64,000 bases of DNA from Acidobacteriota bacterium. GTDB taxonomy: Bacteria; Acidobacteriota; Terriglobia; Bryobacterales; Bryobacteraceae. Location: contig JAPKYZ010000043.1 in the NCBI GenBank assembly GCA_026394055.1, forward strand, positions 1-64,000, given 5' to 3'. This document shows, in pieces, positions 26,094 through 33,667 of this stretch. The translations under genes were made by a program, and so were the position numbers. Below the pieces are notes generated by a model. The model saw only the letters and a program-made list of their open reading frames with translations. It was not told where the DNA came from and did no database searches. Position 1 is the first letter of the stretch. Each line of letters opens with the position of its first letter.

Positions 26094-26282
26094 GCCTTGT
26101 CTCCTTGAGTACAAATTGGTCTTTTTTCAGGATACGACGGATGGAGGTGTTGAGTTCCATCAGTCAAAGCTTCCACGAAAATGTTTCCGTATTTTTTTCA
26201 ACGCTGTGCCCACCCTTGAAACGTTGTTTGCTTGCTTCCGGCCCGATCCTTGGTGCAGCCTGGATCGCTAAAGCCAGGTACC

Positions 26283-26334
26283 CTTATCCGCCGATAAGAA
26301 GACCATTGCGACGCTTTTGAGTCTGCCGTACAAT
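26283..26334 (+). promoter_or_regulatory. Sigma-70-type promoter with flanking palindrome
   Basis: TTGCGA (26306-26311) and TACAAT (26329-26334) are separated by exactly 17 bases. A perfect 6-4-6 palindrome, CTTATC-N4-GATAAG (26283-26298), ends 7 bases before the -35. It precedes the two small coupled genes starting at 26386. The palindrome is a candidate operator. Confidence 0.55.
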
Positions 26335-26385
26335 CGGGCTATGGCGGCACCGGCTCCGATACCACTGTCAACAAGGAGCAAACCT

Positions 26386-26553
26386 ATGCCAATACCAGTG
26401 CACGAAGATCGACTTGCTTCATTGGCTCACCGCTATCGGGTAGTCTTGTTTACCAGCCCGGTATGGCTGGCGGTGGTGCTGATGATTTTGAGCCACTACT
26501 CCAGTTCCTTGCGCGGTACGCTCCAGTTTATGGCAGGTTCTCCGGTCAGATGA
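26386..26553 (+). CDS. Small single-pass membrane protein, unknown
   Basis: A 55-aa protein with one clear hydrophobic helix (VVLFTSPVWLAVVLMILS, about residues 22-39) after a charged N-terminus (HEDRLASLAHRYR). I do not recognise it. ATG 26386 has AAGGAG seven bases upstream and a good promoter 52 bases before it, so I prefer it to the ATG at 26341 or the earlier start at 26317. The stop overlaps the next gene in ATGA. Confidence 0.55.
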   Translation: MPIPVHEDRLASLAHRYRVVLFTSPVWLAVVLMILSHYSSSLRGTLQFMAGSPVR

Positions 26554-26810
26554 CTGGTGCCCGGATCTTCTGGTGGGGAGTCGCAGGAGCGATTGCGCCA
26601 GAGATCACTCGTTTGTTCAAGCTGGTTGCATCGGGGCATCCGCTACCAAATGTAAACTGGCCCCTCTATTTCCCACTGCTCGCGGTTTTTGCTTGCCTGG
26701 GTGGTTTCGTGGCGATTGCCTGGAAACCAGATAGCGAGTGGAAAGCTTTGTGGGTGGGGGCGTCTTTACCGGCCTTAGTGACGTCGCTGGTGCAGCTACC
26801 ACCCCCGTAA
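26550..26810 (+). CDS. Small membrane protein, unknown
   Basis: An 86-aa protein with two or three hydrophobic segments (ARIFWWGVAGAIAPEI, LYFPLLAVFACLGGFVAIAW and LWVGASLPALVTSLVQL), probably inner-membrane. I do not recognise the family. The frame is open further upstream, but the ATG at 26550 forms an ATGA overlap with the preceding small gene, arguing for translational coupling. It ends 4 bp before the stop of the convergent cytochrome fusion. Confidence 0.6.
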   Translation: MTGARIFWWGVAGAIAPEITRLFKLVASGHPLPNVNWPLYFPLLAVFACLGGFVAIAWKPDSEWKALWVGASLPALVTSLVQLPPP

Positions 26811-26814
26811 GCCG

Positions 26815-28119
26815 CTACTCTGCGGGAGCTTTCTTTTCGGGCCGCATGATCTGCATCGGGTCCAGCTTGGTCGGGAAGGCGACGTCGAACCAGCCGATCA
26901 TCATCTCCTCCCAGCTTTGATCTCCCCAGCGGACTTCGGCTTTGGGATCAGGGTTGGCGGGGTTGTTGGCGGAATTGTCAAAGTGGGCGGTGCACTCGAT
27001 CCGCGTGCCCTTAGGCAGCTTCTTGTTACCGGCCACGTAGTAGTAGAGCTGCCAGTTGAAGTCGTACTTGGGCACCCGCAGCAGGGTCTCCGTTTCGCCG
27101 GTGGGATAGATGGCGCGGTACTCAAAGTCCTTGCCCCGCAGGTGCATGTGGGGCATCAGCGAGACCAGCTCGGTCTCCTGGTAGAGCGTCATTTGAGAAT
27201 CGACGCGGTGGTTGGCCTCTTGCGGCGGGATCACGAAGCGGGCATTGGTGGCTTGCAGCGTCATCACTCGTTGCTTCGGTTCAGCCTTTGAGAAGATGAG
27301 GCCTAGCCGGGACCGGTCAGTAGTCGCTTTGCCATTCGAGGTGTAGTGCAATTGCAGGACGATGTCCGTCCCCGCCTTCACCAGCTTGGCTTGACCTTCG
27401 GGCAGCACCGCCGGAGGGAGACCGGGGGCATAGCCCACTAGCAGTTCCGTCGCCCCGCCGCCCTCGCCGCCGCCCTTCTTGGGGATAAACGGGACACCCA
27501 GCTCACGGCCGGCGAACCACTTGGAACCGGCTGGACGCAGGAAGGCGATCACATGGTGGGTGACGGCGCGGTCGCCCGGCCGGACTTCCGCCATCTGGAT
27601 CCATCGGTCTTCCTTGAAGCCCGTGGGGATGATCATGTAGGTGTATTCCACCGTGCCCGCGGCCGGCACTTCGACCGCCTGGGGCATCTCAATCACCAGA
27701 TCCGGCTGCCCGATCGACCAGCCCGTTACGAACTTGGCGGGCGCCGGAGCCTCTTTGGGGTTGCCAGCGGGTGCGCCACCATCGGCCCAGGCGGTGAGCG
27801 TCGCCAACTCGACCGGAGTCAGCTTGCGTTCGTTGTGGAACTTGCCAACGCCTTCTTCGGCAAACCACGGCGGCATCTTCTTGCTTGAGACCGAGGCCTT
27901 GATCGCTTTGGCCCAGGGCCGCACCTGATCGTATGTCGTCAACGCCATCGGCGCCGCTTCGCCCGCCCGGTGGCATTCCTGGCAGTTCCGTTGCAGGATC
28001 GGCAGCACGTCCTTATGGAAGGTCGGAACGGCGGCCAACAACATTGGCGTGCATCCGCTAATCATCGCGGCCAACCGTGCCATCGCGGCCAACTGAGCCG
28101 CTCGGGTCATCAATCGCAT
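26815..28119 (-). CDS. Cytochrome c - PHM-like copper monooxygenase fusion 2
   Basis: A 434-aa exported paralogue of the 24798 gene. The leader contains an SGC (residue 23), so lipoprotein processing is possible. The haem c site is C46-Q-E-C49-H50. The copper ligands line up as H188-H189 (THHVIAF), H258 (QLHYTS), H324 and H326 (PHMHLRGK) and Met 406/407 (WEEMMIGW). A Gly-rich loop KKGGGEGGGA lies near residue 216. ATG 28119 follows GGGGAGAG at a suitable distance; the frame extends upstream without leader character. The substrate is unknown. Confidence 0.82.
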   Translation of the reverse strand: MRLMTRAAQLAAMARLAAMISGCTPMLLAAVPTFHKDVLPILQRNCQECHRAGEAAPMALTTYDQVRPWAKAIKASVSSKKMPPWFAEEGVGKFHNERKLTPVELATLTAWADGGAPAGNPKEAPAPAKFVTGWSIGQPDLVIEMPQAVEVPAAGTVEYTYMIIPTGFKEDRWIQMAEVRPGDRAVTHHVIAFLRPAGSKWFAGRELGVPFIPKKGGGEGGGATELLVGYAPGLPPAVLPEGQAKLVKAGTDIVLQLHYTSNGKATTDRSRLGLIFSKAEPKQRVMTLQATNARFVIPPQEANHRVDSQMTLYQETELVSLMPHMHLRGKDFEYRAIYPTGETETLLRVPKYDFNWQLYYYVAGNKKLPKGTRIECTAHFDNSANNPANPDPKAEVRWGDQSWEEMMIGWFDVAFPTKLDPMQIMRPEKKAPAE

Positions 28120-28189
28120 GCGCACACTCTCCCCAGGCCGAATTATGGCATCGCTGGGACGATTCGGATAGAGGGATTTTGGGCCATTA

Positions 28190-28238
28190 GAAAAAAAAAC
28201 AGCCCGGAGGCGGGTGAGCACCCACCGTCTCGGGCTGT
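28190..28238 (-). terminator. Rho-independent terminator of cytochrome fusion 3
   Basis: On the minus strand a compound hairpin (outer stem ACAGCCCG at 28231-28238 with CGGGCTGT at 28199-28206, inner GGTGGGT/ACCCGCC) is followed by nine T residues (28191-28199). It lies about 100 bp downstream of the stop at 28337 and upstream of fusion 2, so fusion 3 is transcribed separately. Confidence 0.9.
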
Positions 28239-28287
28239 ATTTCGACTCTCAACATGCGGCAGCTTCGGCATGCTACGGCGATGGGAC

Positions 28288-28320
28288 AGGCCCCTGCTGC
28301 TGGTCGGGGCTCGGTCCGAG
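28288..28320 (+). repeat. Repeat family C, third copy
   Basis: This unit begins AGGCCCCT and ends GTCGGGGCTCGGTCCGAG. It matches the plus copy at 4509-4542 at both ends, with a divergent 8-base middle. It lies in the 3' spacer of cytochrome fusion 3, just before the terminator in the direction of transcription. Confidence 0.65.
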
Positions 28321-28336
28321 TTCCCCGACGGGAGGT

Positions 28337-29647
28337 CTATTCGAGCCCAGCGGCCGGAGTGGCGGGGGCTTTGCGTGCTGGGCGAAGCAGTTCCTGCGGG
28401 TCCTTGCTTGCGTCGAAGGTGATATTGAAGAAGCCGATCATCATCTCTTCCCAGCTCTGGTCGCCCCACTTGACGTCCTTGGTCGGGTCCGGGTTGAACT
28501 TGTTGTTGGCCGAGTTGTCAAACCAGGCGCTGGCCTCGATCTTGGACCCCTTGGTGAGCTGGAGCGGCTGGTCGAGCTCATAAAAAAGCTGCCAGTTGAA
28601 GTCCCAGCGCATGTGCAGCAGTTCAGTCTTGGTGCCATCGGGTTGGGCCAGCCGCATCTCAAACGCCTTGCCCCGCACGTGCATATGCGGCGCCAGGCCG
28701 ATCAGCTTGGCATCGCCCTGCAGGGTGAGCGCGGCATCGACGCGGTGATTGTCCGCGCCTGCGGGAATGGTGAAACGGCCTTCGGCAGCGGCCAAAGTCA
28801 TCACGCGCTCCTTGGGCTTCTCGGTGGCGAACTTCACGCCGATCTTGGAGCGATCCGCGCCCGCCTTGCCCGTCGCCGTGTAGTGGAGCTGCAGCACCAA
28901 GTCGGAGCCGGCCTTGATCAGCTTGGCCTGGCCGGGCAGGTAGCGCTCCGGCATCGTCCCGGGGGCGTAGCCCACCAGATATTCCGCCTGGAACAACCCG
29001 CCACCACCGCCGCCCCGGCGTTGACCTTCAACGCGCGGCAGCTGGTCCGGCGTGAAGATGACGCCCGGCTTGGCACCCGCCAGCCAGTTGGAGCCGGGCT
29101 CCCGGATGAAGGCAATGATGTGGTGGTTCACCGCGCGGTTGCTGGGCCGGGCCTCGACCGCGGTCACCCACTTATCTTCAGTGAAGCCCGTGGGGAGCAC
29201 GACGTACTGGTAGGCCACCGTGCCTTCCGCCGGCACATTGAACGCGTCCGGCATCTCGAAAACTTGGTCTGGCTTGCCCATCGACCAACCTTCGGCAAAG
29301 GTGACGGGCGCCGGAGCATCCTTGGGGTTGCCTTCGGCGGCGCCAGTATCGGCCCACGCCACCAATACATCCAGATCGGCCTTCGAAAGCGACCGGTCGT
29401 TGTGGAACTTCACGCCCGAATCGGCAAACCACGGCGGCATCTTCTTGGTCTGGACCGCCTGCTTGATCGCCTTAGCCCAGGGCCGGGTCTCCTTATAGTT
29501 CAGGAACGTCATCGGCGCCGTCTCGCCCGGCCGGTGGCAACCCTGACAGTTGCGCTGCAACACCGGCATCACGTCCTTGTGAAAAGTGACGGCCGGGGCC
29601 GCCATCAAAGTGGCGGAAACCGCCGATAGACACACTAAGATCCGCAT
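28337..29647 (-). CDS. Cytochrome c - PHM-like copper monooxygenase fusion 3
   Basis: A 436-aa secreted paralogue (leader MRILVCLSAVSATLMAA). The haem c site is C34-Q-G-C37-H38. The copper ligands are H175-H176 (NHHIIAF), H255 (QLHYTA), H321 and H323 (PHMHVRGK) and Met 402/403 (WEEMMIGF). A poly-Gly loop (RRGGGGGGL, near residue 211) sits where fusion 2 has its Gly-rich loop. ATG 29647 is preferred over the GTG two codons earlier because GAGAG lies six bases before it. It is divergent from the flgM operon and ends at a strong terminator. Confidence 0.82.
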   Translation of the reverse strand: MRILVCLSAVSATLMAAPAVTFHKDVMPVLQRNCQGCHRPGETAPMTFLNYKETRPWAKAIKQAVQTKKMPPWFADSGVKFHNDRSLSKADLDVLVAWADTGAAEGNPKDAPAPVTFAEGWSMGKPDQVFEMPDAFNVPAEGTVAYQYVVLPTGFTEDKWVTAVEARPSNRAVNHHIIAFIREPGSNWLAGAKPGVIFTPDQLPRVEGQRRGGGGGGLFQAEYLVGYAPGTMPERYLPGQAKLIKAGSDLVLQLHYTATGKAGADRSKIGVKFATEKPKERVMTLAAAEGRFTIPAGADNHRVDAALTLQGDAKLIGLAPHMHVRGKAFEMRLAQPDGTKTELLHMRWDFNWQLFYELDQPLQLTKGSKIEASAWFDNSANNKFNPDPTKDVKWGDQSWEEMMIGFFNITFDASKDPQELLRPARKAPATPAAGLE

Positions 29648-29705
29648 AGGCACTCTCTAGACAACTATACGGAACTTTCGCCATTGAAGGTCCAACAAAA
29701 CGCTA

Positions 29706-29733
29706 TAAAGTTGAGGCTGCGCCCAGACGATAT
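29706..29733 (+). promoter_or_regulatory. Candidate sigma-28 (FliA) promoter of flgM operon
   Basis: TAAAGTTG (29706-29713) and GACGATAT (29726-29733) match the flagellar sigma-28 consensus TAAAGTTT - N11 - GCCGATAA at 7 of 8 and 6 of 8 positions, with a 12-base spacer. It lies 28 bases before the flgM ATG. FliA-dependent control is expected for late flagellar genes. Confidence 0.55.
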
Positions 29734-29760
29734 GCTTAACGAGACGGAGTTCTGGAATTT

Positions 29761-30054
29761 ATGAAGATTGGCGACAGCAACCTTTCCGCGATCACGGCCT
29801 CCGCAGCTGGTACTAGTGGAACTGCGGCCACTCGGGCGCAGGGTAGCGAGCCAACGGCATCGGCCGCCTCCTCGAACACCACCGACGCGATTCAACTTTC
29901 TGACTTTGCCAAGCAAGTGAATGATCTCCAGCCTGAATCCCCGGCTCGGGCGGATCGGGTGGAGCAGTTGCGGAAGGCCTATTTATCGGGCAACTACCAA
30001 GTGGACTCCGCTAAAGTGGCCAGCCGGATTGTGGATGACGCCATCCGGGGCTAG
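29761..30054 (+). CDS. flgM: Anti-sigma-28 factor FlgM
   Basis: A 97-aa FlgM homologue. A disordered Ser/Ala/Thr-rich N-terminal half is followed by the conserved C-terminal helices (AIQLSDFAKQVNDLQ and RADRVEQLRKAYLSGNYQVDSAKVASRIVDDAI). FlgM binds and blocks FliA until the hook-basal body is finished, then leaves through the flagellar export channel. It heads a flgM-flgN-flgK-flgL order typical of late flagellar clusters. Confidence 0.88.
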   Translation: MKIGDSNLSAITASAAGTSGTAATRAQGSEPTASAASSNTTDAIQLSDFAKQVNDLQPESPARADRVEQLRKAYLSGNYQVDSAKVASRIVDDAIRG

Positions 30055-30069
30055 CTCCGGACTGCCGGT

Positions 30070-30396
30070 ATGAAAACCCTCTCCCCCCTCCAGCAGGCGC
30101 TCGCCTCGCTTGACCAGTCGGCGGCGGTTCTGATGAAACGTCCGGCCACGGGTCTCGATGAGTTTGCCCAGGTGATGATCACCTCCGCCGGCCACCTTCA
30201 CGATGCACTCAGCGCGCACCCCTATCGGGCATATCGGTCTGAGGTTGAGGATTTTCCACCGGAATTGGCCACGCTGACTACACAATTGGAGCGCGTCCGC
30301 CGATTACTCGCTCATGCGGGCCAGTTGGCCGGAGAACCGCCGCCCGACGTGGCTGCGCGGGAAGCCTCCGGCAGCACCATTCTGGCCATCGGCTAG
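30070..30396 (+). CDS. FlgN-like putative flagellar chaperone
   Basis: A 108-aa helical protein between flgM and flgK, where flgN usually sits. It has an N-terminal helix (PLQQALASLDQSAAVLMKR) and a C-terminal helix (ELATLTTQLERVRRLLAHAGQLAGE). FlgN binds FlgK and FlgL for export. The sequence alone does not identify it; the call rests on position, size and helix content. It starts 15 bp after flgM. Confidence 0.5.
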   Translation: MKTLSPLQQALASLDQSAAVLMKRPATGLDEFAQVMITSAGHLHDALSAHPYRAYRSEVEDFPPELATLTTQLERVRRLLAHAGQLAGEPPPDVAAREASGSTILAIG

Positions 30397-30426
30397 GCCG
30401 GGCGCCCCGCGCTCGGGCGACACACT

Positions 30427-31785
30427 ATGGGCGGCATATTCACCAGTCTCGTTACGGCCACCAACACGCTGAAAGCGTTTGAGCGCGGGCTGGCCGTTTC
30501 CCAGAACAACGTTTCCAACGCTTCGACACCCAACTTCGCCACCCAGCGCCCCACCTTTGAGGCTCTCCGCTTTGAACCGAGCGTCGGCATTCTGGGCGGC
30601 GTGGCCAACGGTCCGCTGGCCAGCTCCCGCAGCACGTACGCGGAAGGCTCCGTGTGGCGCCAGAATCAACTGAAGAACTACTACGAGCAGCAGCGCACGA
30701 ATCTGGAAGCGATTCAGCCGGTGTTTGATATCCGGGATGCCACCGGCGTCAGCGGCGCCATCAACCAGTTGTTCCAATCCGTGTCCCAGTGGAGCGTATC
30801 GCCCAACGACCGCTCCTCGCGGGAACTGGTACTGGCCCGCGCCGCCAACGTCGCCAGTAGCTTTCGCGGCACGGCCTCCCAGTTGAAGCAGGCCCAAGGC
30901 AACACCGACACCCAGATCAGAAACCTGGTGGACGGCATCAACGCAATCGGCGCGCGCGTGGCCAAGATCAACTCGGAGCGCCGCGCCAACTTCGGCTCCG
31001 GCCGGGACCCCGGCAGCGATGCCGTCCTCTACAAGACGCTGGAAGAGCTCTCCGGGCTGACCAACTTCACCACCATCGAGCAAGAGGATGGTTCGATCAC
31101 CGTCTTTCTGGGCGGCCAGACAACCTTTGCCATCGGCGACCGTTTGTACCCCATCCAGGCCGATCTTTCCAGCGGTACGGCCAAGATCATCAATGCGTCG
31201 AAGGACGACATCACCAACCAGTTGACCTCCGGCAAACTGCCGGCGCTGATCGCGTTTCGTGATAAGGCGCTGAACGGCTATCAGACCCAGCTGGACGTTT
31301 TGGCCAGCTCCTTTGCCGACATCGTCAACACGGGCCTGGCCCGCGGTGTCGATCAAGCCGGGGCTTCGCCGCGGACCGCCCTCTACACCTATGACCTATC
31401 GGCGGCCGCCGCCACAATCGACATGACCGACCTGACGGCGGCCGAACTGGCCGGCGCCTCACCAGACGCGCCGGGCGGCAATGGCAATGTCCTGGAACTG
31501 GCCAAGCTGGGCACCGCGAAAGTTCTCGACGGCCAGAGCTTCATCGATTACTACGCAACGCTGTCGTCGCAGCAGGGCCGCGACGTCGAGAGCGCTCGAA
31601 CGGCGGAGAAGACGCATGACGAGCTGTTAGGCCAAGCGATGACCTACCGCGAGGAGGTCTCAGCGGTCTCACTGGACGCCGAGGCGGCTTCGATCCTGCA
31701 GTTCCAACGCTCCTATCAGGCCGCCGCGCAGATCTTCAAAGTGGTGAACGACATGGCCGAAACCTTAATCGGCATCTTGCGATAA
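30427..31785 (+). CDS. flgK: Flagellar hook-associated protein FlgK
   Basis: A 452-aa hook-filament junction protein. The N-terminal rod/hook motif is LVTATNTLKAFERGLAVSQNNVSNASTPNF (about residues 7-36). The D0/D1 helices include VNDMAETLIGIL at the C-terminus. At 452 aa it is shorter than the E. coli protein (547 aa), mainly through a smaller surface domain. It is followed 26 bp later by flgL. Confidence 0.92.
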   Translation: MGGIFTSLVTATNTLKAFERGLAVSQNNVSNASTPNFATQRPTFEALRFEPSVGILGGVANGPLASSRSTYAEGSVWRQNQLKNYYEQQRTNLEAIQPVFDIRDATGVSGAINQLFQSVSQWSVSPNDRSSRELVLARAANVASSFRGTASQLKQAQGNTDTQIRNLVDGINAIGARVAKINSERRANFGSGRDPGSDAVLYKTLEELSGLTNFTTIEQEDGSITVFLGGQTTFAIGDRLYPIQADLSSGTAKIINASKDDITNQLTSGKLPALIAFRDKALNGYQTQLDVLASSFADIVNTGLARGVDQAGASPRTALYTYDLSAAAATIDMTDLTAAELAGASPDAPGGNGNVLELAKLGTAKVLDGQSFIDYYATLSSQQGRDVESARTAEKTHDELLGQAMTYREEVSAVSLDAEAASILQFQRSYQAAAQIFKVVNDMAETLIGILR

Positions 31786-31811
31786 CGCGATGGAAGGAGG
31801 AGTAACCCAAG

Positions 31812-32717
31812 ATGAACATTAACCTAAAAGCCAGCGATCAACGGTTTATTCGAGCCATGGGGGACATCACCGCCCGGCAAAACAAGGCGCAAACGCAAAT
31901 CTCCGCCGGACGCCGCTTGATCGTTCCGTCCGATTCGCCGGACGAGGTGGGCAATCTGCTGGCGGCCCGCGCCGACCGCGAACGGATCACGCAGATCCGC
32001 AGCAATCTGGACCGCGTCAGGACCGAGGTGGACACCGCCGAACTGGCCCTGCAGGCTTCCGTGCGCATCACCGACCGCGCCCGCGTTCTGGGGGCGCAAG
32101 GCGTCACCGGCACACAAACTGAGCAGAGCCGGCGCCAGATCGCCACCGAAGTCGGCAATCTGCTGCAACAGTTGTCGAACCAAGCCAACACCGTCGTGAA
32201 TGGCCGCTATATCTTTTCCGGTGACGCGGACGACCGAGCGGGCTTCTTGTTTATCCCCGGTGATCCGCCGGTGGTATCGAGCTATTTGGGCAATTCCGCC
32301 ACGCGCCAGGTGCTGCACCCCAGTGGCGGGAGTTTCCCGGTTTCTAAGGCCGGCGACGAGATCTTTTCCAATGGCGACCCGGAGAGAAACATCACCGGGG
32401 CATTGTCGGAACTGCACACCGCCCTCACGTCCAACAGTGAAGAAGCGATCAAGGCCGCCCTGGCCAAAGTCTCTTCCTCCAGCGAGCACATGAACGACAT
32501 GCTGGCCTACTACGGCACGGTGCAGAATCAAGTGACCGACGCCAGTTCCACCGCCGATAGCACGCTGCTCAATCTGAAGGCCCAGATCAGCGAGATCGAG
32601 GACACCGACATGACCGGCGCCATCGTCGCCCTCAATCGCGCCAGCTATGAGCAGCAGGCCGCCTTGGGCGCGCGCTCCAAGATGCCCACCACCACGCTGT
32701 TTGACTTCATGCGGTAA
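31812..32717 (+). CDS. flgL: Flagellar hook-filament junction protein FlgL
   Basis: A 301-aa flagellin-family protein. The N-terminal D0/D1 region (ITARQNKAQTQISAGRRLIVPSDSP) and the C-terminal helix (AQISEIEDTDMTGAIVALNRASYEQQAALGA) match FlgL. Residues 150-200 form a compact surface domain (YLGNSATRQVLHPSGG). GGAGGAG lies before the ATG. With FlgK it joins hook to filament. Confidence 0.92.
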   Translation: MNINLKASDQRFIRAMGDITARQNKAQTQISAGRRLIVPSDSPDEVGNLLAARADRERITQIRSNLDRVRTEVDTAELALQASVRITDRARVLGAQGVTGTQTEQSRRQIATEVGNLLQQLSNQANTVVNGRYIFSGDADDRAGFLFIPGDPPVVSSYLGNSATRQVLHPSGGSFPVSKAGDEIFSNGDPERNITGALSELHTALTSNSEEAIKAALAKVSSSSEHMNDMLAYYGTVQNQVTDASSTADSTLLNLKAQISEIEDTDMTGAIVALNRASYEQQAALGARSKMPTTTLFDFMR

Positions 32718-32770
32718 GCAGCCGGGTCCAGGCTAGTGTCGATGATGGCCGGACCGCTGAGATTGGGGCC

Positions 32771-32907
32771 AGTGGCGCAGGCTTCAGCCTGCAGCGGGAC
32801 TTTTTTAGTCCCGCCGGTTCACCGAAGACGCCTCCGATCAAAGCCTATTCTGCTTCTCATTGCCCACGAGGCGAAATGAATTCCGCCTGCAGAAAGCCTG
32901 CGTCACC
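32771..32907. repeat. Inverted pair of repeat family A
   Basis: The plus copy at 32771-32823 shares 31 identical bases with 23952-24000 (core GCAGGCTTCAGCCTGC). It continues with a strong GCGGGACT - TTTTT - AGTCCCGC hairpin (32794-32814). A decayed inverted partner lies at 32885-32907. It occupies the spacer between convergent flgL and the CPBP gene. Confidence 0.8.
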
Positions 32908-32935
32908 ACAACGCCGCCAGAATTTCTGACCCACA

Positions 32936-33667
32936 CTACCGCGCCAGGTTGACGAAGTAGCGGCCCAGGCCGATGGTGAACAGGAAGTCACCAAAGATGG
33001 CATGTTCCACGCAAGCCGCCATCAGGGATCCGGTCTGGATGTAGGTGATCGAGAACAGCACGCCGCCCACCGCGCTTAAGCCGACGCTCACCCAGTTGCC
33101 GTAGATGATGTGCACAAAGCCAAACGTCAAGGCACTGGCCAACACCATCGCCATGTCATCGCGGAACAGTGTGCGGTAGCGATGGAAAAAGTAGGTGCGG
33201 AACAGCAGTTCCTGCGGTAGCACCGACAGCAGCGGGTAGAGCAGGACGATCACGGCCCACAGGCCGGGGTTGCGGGTGACCAGTTCAAACAGCCGGTCCG
33301 GCGCAAACCACCAGACGCACAGCGCCATGGCGCCGCAACACAGCGCCGCCCGCACAAACACCAGTTGGAGCCTCCGCGCGCCGGGCCAGAAGGTGAGGTG
33401 CGTCAGGCGGAATCCCCAGCGATAGAGCTGAATGCCGGCTGCGAGGGCGGCCAGCAGCAACAGCGGAATGGCGGGAATTGCGATCAGCCGGCTGCGCAGC
33501 AACAGCGGCAGGCCGATGAAGACCAGCAGCAGTTCCAGCCACAGCAGGCGGTTCGCGAAGGTAGGGCGGAGCCTGGACATATCCCCTTCCGCGGTTGATC
33601 GGCGGAACGGCACCCCAACTTCAGGCGGGACCTCGGGTGGTGGTTCAGATCGTGAGGGCCCGGTCAT
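32936..33667 (-). CDS. CPBP/Abi-family membrane protein
   Basis: A 243-aa polytopic membrane protein of the CPBP (Abi, CAAX-protease-like) family, with about six hydrophobic segments. Motif 1 is Q152-E153-LLF-R157, where active members have EExxxR; motif 2 is FGFVH (H186) and motif 3 contains H222. The first Glu is thus Gln, so peptidase activity is doubtful. The start at 33667 overlaps the upstream AttH gene by 23 bp; a downstream ATG at 33580 is an alternative. It is the last gene of the exporter operon. Confidence 0.75.
   Translation of the reverse strand: MTGPSRSEPPPEVPPEVGVPFRRSTAEGDMSRLRPTFANRLLWLELLLVFIGLPLLLRSRLIAIPAIPLLLLAALAAGIQLYRWGFRLTHLTFWPGARRLQLVFVRAALCCGAMALCVWWFAPDRLFELVTRNPGLWAVIVLLYPLLSVLPQELLFRTYFFHRYRTLFRDDMAMVLASALTFGFVHIIYGNWVSVGLSAVGGVLFSITYIQTGSLMAACVEHAIFGDFLFTIGLGRYFVNLAR

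Noticed and set aside
24822-26108. A 428-aa open frame on the plus strand
   Set aside because: It is the mirror of the first cytochrome c-PHM fusion, with no leader or domain of its own.
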